From positions 122,524,999 to 122,588,998 of the forward strand of contig JAKGHH010000001.1 of NCBI GenBank assembly GCA_022828595.1: a stretch of DNA of 64,000 bases. The letters are read 5' to 3'. Origin of the DNA: Nelumbo lutea. Lineage: Eukaryota > Streptophyta > Magnoliopsida > Proteales > Nelumbonaceae. The position numbers were made by a program, and so were the translations under genes. Positions 55,303-64,000 of this stretch are shown one piece after another (the stretch's first letter is position 1; each line of letters starts with the position of its first letter). The notes beneath the pieces are model-generated. The model was not told where the DNA came from, made no database searches, and saw nothing but the letters and a program-made list of their open reading frames with translations.

Positions 55303-56790
55303 ATGGTTCTCAAGAAGATTACCTTCCTCTTCCTCCTTGTTTCAGCTTCACTGATTTCAATTACATTTGCAGGTAGGTTTGTAAATGAATATCTTGCACC
55401 CAAGTAGTACAACACAACTACTACTTGTTCTGCTGGATAAACCTTGATTTGGTTTGCTTTTCATTTGCCAAGTATATCCAGAAGAAATCTGGATATTTTT
55501 CTAAGCATTGTTTGCAATTGAAGTGTTAAACATTACTAGCTTATAGACAATATTTTACAAACCAAAGTATCAGTTCTACTATTATTGGTCAGTGCAACTC
55601 CAAGAAATGAGTAAACTTATATAAGCAAATGAATATATATAGAAGTATAAATTATTTCAAGTCTATCATTCTTGTTTTGCTTGCTTGTTTGTTAATCCCT
55701 ATGTATCAACTACCTCTGGTTTCTCTCTCGTTTTGTCTGTATGATTTGAGAGTTCTGCACCAATATTATATAAGTTGGCTGATATATATATATATATATA
55801 TATACAACCAGTAAACATATATTTTAACAATGTTTCAAGAAAGTATATCGTTTTCAGAAGCTATCTTGTCTCTAGATAACTCCTGTGTTCAGTTTCTTTT
55901 CATAAGTTTTTACATCTTCCTGTGCTTTGAATTATAGCTGTATGGGAGTAAATATCACATTTTTCCCTCTTGATTGAGAAACTCGGGATGGTTTGCTTGA
56001 AATGCTAACCTTTTGATCAATCTTCTGTAATTCTTCATTAGTTAATATGTGTACTGATTGTTGCAGGTCGAGAGTTCATGGATAAACCTGTTGCAGAAGT
56101 GAGTGCAGCTAGTGAGGTATGTGTTTATATGCATAATTTAACTGTGATTTCCAATTTTATTTTTCTTTCAGTACCTAATATTAATATCAACTAAATTTTA
56201 AAGATATAGTTACACTCTATACTATAATCAAGAATTTCTTTGTTCCCAAGATCACTTGTCCATACCATACTGCTGCTGTTTATATTTAATTAATTAGTAT
56301 TTGATCGATGACATGAATGCCGTGCATTTATATTTTATTCTTATCCCACCAGTAGTCCACCACCGCCACCACCACCACCACCGGCCACCGCCACCATTAC
56401 CAGCTTTATGCAATTATGCTCTCTCTCTCTCTCTCTGGCCTGTATGCCACTGAGGAACATCATTACCATCTCATCTAAATATATATATGAACCAAGGCCT
56501 CACAGTCACACAGCTTGGTGTACGTAAAAATCATAACATGGGCCACAGGTTCGATCCATAAAATAATTGCAGAGATTACCACTTTCCTTTTTTTATACAC
56601 ATTCATTAACTTCTAAGTAAACTTTCTCCATGCATTCACATGATAGGAACTATCAGAGAAATCATTGCACCACAGCAACGAAGCAGCTGCCGTTCATGAG
56701 AGGCTTCTCAGAGTTAACTCAAAAGATTATGGCACCTACGATCCTGCCCCAGCCCTTGTGAAGCCTCCTTTTAAACTCATACCCAACTGA
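55303..56790 (+). CDS. CIF: Casparian strip integrity factor (CIF1/CIF2-type) sulfated peptide precursor
   Basis: Exons 55303-55372, 56067-56116 and 56647-56790 (264 nt, 87 aa) with clean GT-AG introns (GCAG|GTAGGT, TTGCAG|GTCGA, GAG|GTATGTG, GATAG|GAACT). Residues 1-23 (MVLKKITFLFLLVSASLISI..) form a signal peptide. The middle (GREFMDKPVAEVSAASEELSE...) is a variable acidic propeptide. The C-terminus is the 21-residue hormone beginning DYGTYDPAP and ending PPFKLIPN, followed directly by the stop. The Asp-Tyr sulfation site for tyrosylprotein sulfotransferase, prolines at positions 7 and 9 and the PPFKLIPN end match Arabidopsis CIF1/CIF2. In that plant these bind the receptor kinases SGN3/GSO1 and GSO2 and keep the endodermal diffusion barrier intact. 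The precursor length fits. No other gene is linked. Signal cleavage and processing sites are inferred. Confidence 0.92.
55780..55805. repeat. (TA)n microsatellite in CIF intron 1
   Basis: TATATATA run between 55782 and 55804. Further TA runs at 56853-56875 and 57498-57523. Confidence 0.9.
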
Positions 56791-58525
56791 TATACTATTG
56801 CTGTATGTTCAGGGGTTAATTAATAAACTACCTATATGTTGTGTATAAATAGTATATATATATATATATATATATGCATATACAAGTTCTCAAAGTTGGT
56901 ATATATGCGTGTATTATTACATATGAGCTACATTAATATATATGGTCTCTAATATTGTAAACTCTGATGTTTAATAATGATGAACTACATGAAAACATGC
57001 CTGTTAGAAGCTATGATATATACTTGTCGATCTAGATTGGCCATGCTGCACGTACGTATGTATTGAGTAGCTACAGCCTACATGGATATATACCTGTTTG
57101 TTACGTGTTCATGCATGTCTATGTCTGCACTGTGGATCAGCCCTAAATAGTGAATGAGTACTTGAGATTTGAGAAAGAGAGATTCTATTGATGACTGAAC
57201 AGAAGAAAACTGTAGCCAGCAAATCGAAGTACATAAACCATGAATCTTGAAATAGTACTTCGTCGATTATATTGCGTCTATGTATATTAATAATATTGTA
57301 TCTTGTATTCATTTTATTATGGGCATTGTGCCTCGCATTCCTTATTATGAATCCCCAACTCTAAGTTTTGGGTTGATTTCTTTACTTTCACTTGCTCATT
57401 TTCTAGCCTCAAAGGTTGAGATCAATTTAGTTTAATTAATTTAGCATTCTATTATGATGACATGCATGGTTATCATGGTTTAAACACACAATTGCCTATA
57501 TATATATATATATATATATATAGATAATTACATAGATGCACTGATGCACATATGCATAAGTCAGGTTGGCCAAGGTCTCAACCCTATAATCCAACCTGAA
57601 GTTAAATTGGGTTTATACTTTTCAACCATAACCCATCCTCAATCTATAATCCTAAAATACTGGATTCATACTACTCATCAATCCTAACACAAACTGCAAC
57701 CCGACCTTTTTTGAGTTGGGTTTGGATCGACTAACTCATTCCAAGTTGCAGCCATACTCATAAATAAGCTCTTAAACTAGCAGGCCTGTCCTCAATTGGG
57801 TATTCCTTTAATCCCATTCCCACTAGGCCTGTCCTTGCTAAGGCAGTCTCTATCCCCATCCCTACCTGGTTGGGGAGGCTGAGTATTCAATAAGGATGGG
57901 GAAGATTGCAATCCCTACCACCGGGTTGTATAACCCTATAGAGGAATAAGTTTTAAGCCCAATAAATCCTAGCATCTTATTCCCGTATATCACATGGGTG
58001 GCCTACTAGTTTAATATAAGTAGATATCTAGATTAATCCAAATTAAAGGTAAACGTTTGGATTAATGATAAACAAGCATGTTAAAAACTTTATTAACTTT
58101 GCTGGATGATATGTACTGATAGTCCATTAAAATCAGATCATGCATTCTCTTTAAAATGCCTATAGGATGATTCGATCCATGGCAGATGGAACTGTGTCAT
58201 GAATATATAATCTGAACATCTCTATAATCTATACTACAATCAGTGGATACAAATTAACCACACATTATATTAGAGCTGACAAAAAGCTGACGTAACCCGT
58301 AAAACCGGCCAACTTAGCCCGAAGAAAAAGGATCAAGGTCTAAACTAGAAGGCAAACTAAACCGACATTTTCATATCTAGTGTTGATCCAGACGGTTAAA
58401 ACCTGTATTATTGGTAAAAAGCCATTGACTTGGTTAAAGATCAACTAACCTAGGTGGCTAAACTATTAACCCATCTGACCTATGAATTAATCCTAACCTG
58501 AATATTTAGAGTTACGGTTTGACGT
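56791..58525. other. CIF 3' flank and intergenic sequence
   Basis: It starts with the CIF 3' untranslated region (AATAAAC at about 56822; no certain poly(A) site). Two TA microsatellites follow. The stretch 57560-58000, with mixed CCAACC/GGGTT motifs, and 58265-58520 look like worn hAT-type MITE interiors. No gene recognised. Confidence 0.45.
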
Positions 58526-60430
58526 TTACTGGCCCAATCCAAAAATCGACCTTATTGTTAGGAATAGGGACTGCCATTTTAGTTGCCAAAAAGGTGTTGG
58601 ATAGAATCTTGGGCCAACTTCATGTAAATTAAAGAATAAACGTGGCATCTCCAAAAGTAGAAGTCCTTTTTTTTTTTTTTTCTTTTCTTTTTTGCAAGGC
58701 AAGCACAATTCTTGCGTCCATTCCTCCATTCCTCCATTCTTATTTTATTACTTGTAATTAATCACCGGAGAACCTAAAATTTGAAAATTAAAGTATGTTC
58801 TTAATATCCAAGGAAAGCAGCTAGGGAGGCGGAACTTGTTCGATTAAGTCTCATTGCGCGCAAGTTCTGATTTTCATCAAAATTATTGTATTATTAAGAT
58901 TATTGGGTCAAGCAGAGAATATGCTGAATATGCTGAAGTGGGCGTTATATAAGGCAATGTCTTTTGCTTAGGGACCCAGGGTGGAAATCGGTGTGTTTGT
59001 TTCAGATGGGTTATTTATTTGAAATTTTATTGACCGCGGGATTTATGCCTCTTTTATGTGATTGGTAGTTGACGGTGATAAGGGTGTTCACGGTTCAGTG
59101 GTTTTTTTTTTTTTTAAACCAAATCGATACCATCGATTTTATAACTATCAATGAACTGATTTTATCGATTTTAAAATAATAAAAAATAATTAAAACAACA
59201 TCTCAACATCTTTAATGTGATTGGTTGACATTTGAATTTAACTTGCAGCGTGCAGCCAAAATCAATGAATATGCACACTAGTTTAATCTTCAAAATTATA
59301 TATCTTTGGTTATTAAAATAAAACGATATCATAAGAGATTCATCCCATCTCAAGCAAATACAGTTCTGGTACTCTTCCGTCGCACCAAATTTGGACTCTT
59401 TAGACCAGTTTAAATGAATCACAGAACAGAATTTTCTAGGTAAAATCAATGTAACTGTAAACATGATCAGGTCTAGATGACTAGGTCTTAACTTTTGCCA
59501 TTAATTCTCTAATTACCAGAACTAATAATTAACCAGTAATGTACCTACCATGCATGTCAATGAAAACTTTTGCTCGTTGAGTAGTTTTGCTTTTCCAAAC
59601 TAAAACGACCCAAAATCTCTGTCCGCTTGACGTTGCCTGAATCCTCCCTCGGTTCTCATGCACTCCTGATGTTGGGAAAACCAACCAAATTTAATTTGCT
59701 AGCTGTTAGTTGTGTTGACATCAAGTGGGTGACCAAAACAACTTAATTATAGATGAAACCTTGAGACTTGAGAGTCCAACCCACCACACAAACATCTCAG
59801 GTCAGCCAAGCAGTAATGGAATGGAATAATGTCATTGAGACGAAACATAATAATCTCGGTCTTGTTGTTAAGTCTCAGTTTGGGAAGAATTTAAATGTGC
59901 AAAATGTTTGCCATTTGTACTTTTTTTTCAAACTGACCCCTAAGTCTTTGCTTGGATGCTTTTAAGCTTTGGGCTGTGCGTGGTAAACAAAATATGTGAC
60001 AAAAAGTATTGGAAGCATTTGATGAACTGGAAACACATTGTACGGGGAAAGCCTTTACAACTAGTATCATAGATTTTTTTTCCTTTTTCATACATAATAT
60101 ATAAAGTTAAAATACTTTTTAGCCCCAAAAAATGAAGCTCTTAAAGTGGGGTTTTGTAAACACAAATTCTGAAGCTTATCCAAGCACAAGTTAATTTATC
60201 TTCATCAAACTTTTTTTTTTTTAAATAATTGAAGCTGATAAATTAACCTTTTCTATGAATAAGTGGCCACTCTATTTTGAAACCCAAGCCAGTTCCAGGG
60301 TTTTGGGGAATTACCCAAATTGACCTGAAGAACCGGCTTACTTAACCTTAGTAGATTGTATGGCATTATGTTTTATGGGTTATGTATCTTAGTCGACTGT
60401 GGCCTTGATTGTAACATTATATTTCTTTGT
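58526..60430. other. Intergenic, no gene recognised
   Basis: AT-rich, with T-runs at 58668-58682 and 59101-59115. No domain in any frame. Confidence 0.5.
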
Positions 60431-60436
60431 AACGTA

Positions 60437-60655
60437 GGAGGTATTTGGTAAGTCTTTTCATGTAGTATTTCAGGCTTTTCAGAGTTTAGAAGACCAAAAT
60501 TTGGTCATTCTCCATTGGTAATGAAGCATGCACTTAAAATCTCTCATTTAATAAATATGTATATCATGACTTTAAAGCAAGACCTCAAAATCTCATTATA
60601 TCTTTTGGCCATCTAAATTGTGGGAATCTAAAAAGACTTGCCAAATAGAACCTTA
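60437..60655. mobile_element. MITE of the GTTTGRCAAGTCT family, copy 2
   Basis: Left end GGAGGTATTTGGTAAGTCTTTT and complement of right end GGTTCTATTTGGCAAGTCTTTT. About 220 bp. Shares its ends with 53143-53396. Confidence 0.7.
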
Positions 60656-60778
60656 ATTAGCTTGTTCCTTGTTTAAATGGATTATGTTTTATTTCTTTGA
60701 GATTGAATGAGTATATGGATTTGAAATATGGAATGCCCATGATAAACTGTTATATAAGGCCAAAGCTTTGAAAGAAAA

Positions 60779-60804
60779 TTATTATTATTATTATTATTAT
60801 TATT
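60779..60804. repeat. (TTA)n microsatellite
   Basis: ATTATTATTATT run of about eight units. Confidence 0.9.
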
Positions 60805-60854
60805 CTAAAGAACATGTTCTATGGGTGGATCCTAGAATATACTTGATCTTGGAA

Positions 60855-61267
60855 TTGCCAAGTAGGGGTGTCAATTGGACTGGATTTGGTCCAATCTGAT
60901 CCAGTCCAATGTGAGTCCATTATAAATGGACCATGTCCAATCCAATCCAATGAATGTTTTGGACCAAACCAATTTGGATCGGTCTAATTCAATGTCTGGA
61001 CCGTCCAATCTATTCAAATTCATTTTGATTTAGATTGGTTTCAACCCAAATCCGGTCCATTGACATATATATTCTGATCTTATATCAATGGATCAGATAT
61101 TGGCTTAATCCAACCCAATCCAATATAAATTTGTTACGAACCAACCAGGTCTAATCCAACTTAATAAATATTATGAACCAGATTGATCCAATCCAATCCA
61201 TCCAAATTGATTTTGGATTGGATGGGATCCAATACAAAACTGGTCCATTGACACCCATACTGCCAAG
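60855..61267. mobile_element. hAT-type MITE with 8-bp target duplication (element 60863-61259)
   Basis: 397 bp. Ends TAGGGGTGTCAATTGGACTGG and complement TATGGGTGTCAATGGACCAG. Flanks TTGCCAAG (60855-60862) and CTGCCAAG (61260-61267), a 7-of-8 match. The interior is made of CCAATCCAAT-like motifs, with no transposase. Confidence 0.85.
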
Positions 61268-63285
61268 AGCAAAACCGATATTGACAGGGTAGGCTCTTGT
61301 TCTAAAACCATAGAACTGACATTACAAGGTAGGTTTCAAGTTTTGCTTTGAAGTTGAATCAAACCATCTATGCTCCCCCTGCCGTAGTCTTCCATACATG
61401 ATACAAGAGCTAACAGTATACTAGTTTATAAGATCAGCAAGCATATCACCTCCTCTGAGCAAATCATTCCAAACCAGAAGATAGAGAGATATTCTCAGTA
61501 GTCATGGTCATAGCTTCCCCCTAGCTAGGCAGAATTGATTCCGAAGCAGGCGGCTGTTCCTTCTGTCTTGGGTGTGAGGTCTCAGACTTATAAACACAAC
61601 ACAACAGTTTCGTGGGAATCCAGATTCCAGATTCCAGATTCGATTCGTGTAGGTGGGTGACAATTAATTACCAACCCCCAGGCCCCAAACTCGAGCTTGC
61701 CAAGTTCTGCTCAAAAGAATCTTGATTTTGAAGTAAATTCCAAGCATGGCTTTGTTGAAGTAGGCAAGAGAGTTAGGGAAAAGAAACCTGGGTCTCCACA
61801 CTCTTAATATATTATTCCACCTTATCCAATTTTATTTTTCTTTCAGGAGATTCGTTCTGTCCATAGTTGGTTTGGATTTCAGACATACAACAAACAGGAT
61901 ATATCATATATCCCCACAGGCCACAAACTTTATGTTCGTGGGAATATAATATATTCCTTCATTCATTCAAGTCACCTCAGCCACTATTTACTGTCTTCTG
62001 AACTTTTATTTGCAACAAAGATCTCTTAAATTTTCAGATTCTGACAAAAATTCCCCTTTGTTAGCATTCTGTTATTAATTTAAAAAAAAAGATTCTCATC
62101 ATATGACTACTTAATTTTTTCTAAATTCTTAAATTACCTTTTTTTCTATGACTTTTTTTAGTATTTTTTTTATTTCCATTTCTCACTAGTTTAATTAATA
62201 ATAATTGCATGTTGTAATTCCAGGTTTTCATAGAAGTTTCTTGATTTTTTTATTGCAATTTCCATTTTATACAAGTTTTTCAAGTAGGTATATTGATAAA
62301 ATTTTTTCCATCATTCAATTTAATGGAGAAGGGTCTCTGTGGCAATATAAAAGTTCAGGGTTAATTACTTAATTGCTACTACCCCCTAAAGTAAAATGTG
62401 GTAATCTGCAATTTACCCTTTCATTATATTAATAATAACTTTACTTTCTTTTTTTTTACCCTCAAACTCAATCAATCAATTCGAATGGGTATCAGGGACT
62501 GTTGAATGTGAATGAATGATTATCCCATTTCGGTCCTTCTTCTACACCTTCCGAGGCCCAAGGCCAAACCATGGATTGGCTATCCTAGAAGCCCAATTGC
62601 CCAAACTTTAACGCCCATATTATTAGTCAAAAATATCAATGAAACGGAAGGCTCACAACTTGGAGGAAAGGACTTGCGGGCCCCCATCCCCTTCCTTAAT
62701 TAAATTTCTAAAATGACTTTGGGGGTCTTCGCCCGTCTTTTGTGGGCTGCCGGGGAAGATAAGGTATATAATTGTTTATCTGTTTGGTAGAGCTAATGTA
62801 CGATCTAGCGTAATAGACTTTCATTCAAAATTCAATCATCTTCGGCACTTGACCAAGGCCCACTAGCCCAAGAGGGAAGGAGAATAGGGATGTAGTATCA
62901 TAATTGGGCATGGGCTCATGGACATGGGCATGACTGATAATGCATAATAGTATATAATACTCTGTCATTAGGTTAAAAGTTAAAACCTAAAAAAAAATAG
63001 AGAAAAAAAAAAGTTAAGAACCTAAAAGCAAACAGCACCTAAAATGAGAGAGTGCGTACTACGCACTCCGCGTGCTGCAGAAGGAACAAGTCGTGATTAA
63101 AAGAAAAAAAAAAACAAAATTATATAAAAGAAAGAAGGTAGCGAACAGTCGAATATATCCGACGTGGAAAATGAAAATCCACCGAGCGTGCCACGCACGC
63201 CCCTTCAACTCCGTCAAATCTAACAGCATCCGTACTAGGTGGAAATTAACAATTTCTATCTCTCTCTCTCCTACACCCCGCTGAA
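61268..63285. other. Intergenic sequence ahead of the right-edge gene
   Basis: No domain in any frame. The last part (about 63050-63285) is presumably promoter, with a CT-rich stretch at 63254-63270. Confidence 0.4.
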
Positions 63286-63289
63286 GGCA

Positions 63290-63390
63290 GAAGAACAAGG
63301 AAAGACATCTGTCTCTATCTCTCTCCGTCTGTTCTGCTTGTGACTGTCGCTCCCTCGCTTGGAATTTGGAAACACTAACCCTAGGGAAAG
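63290..63390 (+). other. Probable 5'UTR exon of a gene extending past the right edge
   Basis: A pyrimidine-rich leader (CTGTCTCTATCTCTCTCCGTC) and AACACTAACCCTAGGGAAAG are followed by a donor GTACGATATG at 63391. A second candidate leader exon starts after TTTTGACACAG at about 63587. This is the typical look of a plant housekeeping leader with a 5' intron. The coding part is outside the window, so the product is unknown. Confidence 0.45.
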
Positions 63391-64000
63391 GTACGATATG
63401 CTCACTTCAAGTTTCAGGTTTTCTCTGTTTTATAGGAGTCCGGCTCTGTACTTAACACGATTCACCTTTTGAGTGTTCGAAACCAGACAGAAATTCGTCC
63501 GTCGAATCTAAAAACTCTAGTTTATTTCCGACTCTACTGTGATTTACGGTGTTTTCCGCCACGAATTTCATTTGATTTTGACACAGGAGCAGTAAGATTC
63601 TTCATGTTTTGGGGATTTTGAATCAAACTCGCTTTAAGACCTATGAAAGGAACACATGAAATTGGCTTCTAGGTATAACTCCTTGGTCTTGTTCTTTCCC
63701 TGGTTTTGTGAACTGTTGATCAGTGTTTGCTTTTTCTTTTCTTTCGTCGGGCTTTTCTCTATAAGTTGACGATAAGGGTATTTAATGTTTTAGTTGCTCA
63801 AATTGGTATATATTTTTTTTCTTTATCGAAAATTTCTCTTTTAATGGGTCTTGAATTCCCATAAGTCTTCAATGGAATTTATGAACCTAGCTTTATTAAA
63901 CTGACGGATTTGACTATCATTTCTGTTGCTGACATAGACTCTTTGGTTTTAATTGTCTATATTTTGAGCTTTTGCTTCTAACTGGGTTGCCTACGACGAA

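Noticed and set aside
56530..56560. Box B-like AGGTTCGATCC in CIF intron 2
   Set aside because: No box A at the right distance and no A-rich tail or duplication; may be a SINE scrap but not supportable.
1..64000. CRISPR arrays, bacterial operons, phage or plasmid origins
   Set aside because: The sequence is plant nuclear DNA; none of the tandem repeats has spacer-repeat structure.

Overview
This window is nuclear DNA of a flowering plant. It holds AT-rich introns with plant GT-AG splice signals, LINEs, Copia and Gypsy-type LTR elements, a plant Helitron with an RPA gene, many MITEs, and a plant-only peptide hormone gene. The species cannot be fixed from the sequence; it reads like a dicot or early-diverging angiosperm.

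Only two host genes are clearly recognisable. (1) PWP1, a WD40 ribosome-biogenesis protein, on the minus strand. Ten coding exons lie between 12973 and 3035, and the gene runs off the left edge. Its 5' leader (about 12974-13862) contains a triplicated first-exon unit. Two of its introns begin with GC instead of GT. Its large introns are packed with transposon debris: LINE pieces, an 8-bp-TSD hAT MITE, tRNA-derived SINEs and a Tourist-like MITE. (2) A Casparian strip integrity factor (CIF) peptide precursor on the plus strand (55303-56790, three exons). A probable untranslated first exon of a third gene sits at the right edge (about 63290-63390).

14.0-21.2 kb is old intergenic sequence: an inverted-repeat element, an RTE LINE tail, a TTC microsatellite and an RNase H fragment. 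21.2-25.3 kb is a decayed Helitron with a PIF1-type helicase, three ~165-bp tandem repeats and an RPA-like gene. 25.85-43.0 kb is a complex of two Copia elements placed head to head (element 1 minus, element 2 plus). Their long LTRs form a large inverted repeat around 31.4 kb.

The most striking object is inside the 5' LTR of Copia 2. A 2860-bp non-autonomous LTR element (32534-35393; TG..CA ends, 5-bp GATAC duplication) carries one uninterrupted 358-codon frame. That frame fuses a Gypsy-type gag N-terminus to spliced fragments of a host starch synthase II gene. A related element (44480-47376) carries only a Gypsy gag (TR-GAG type) and interrupts a PIF/Harbinger transposase gene. A third, truncated LTR of the family sits at the identical position in the 3' LTR of Copia 2. 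This implies that the insert was already in the Copia LTR before Copia 2 last moved, or was spread by conversion.

47.7-55.2 kb and 56.8-63 kb are mostly intergenic. They hold several MITE families, a Helitron 3' terminus (hairpin plus CTAG at 49455) just downstream of an orphan exon, and a second hAT MITE with TSD.
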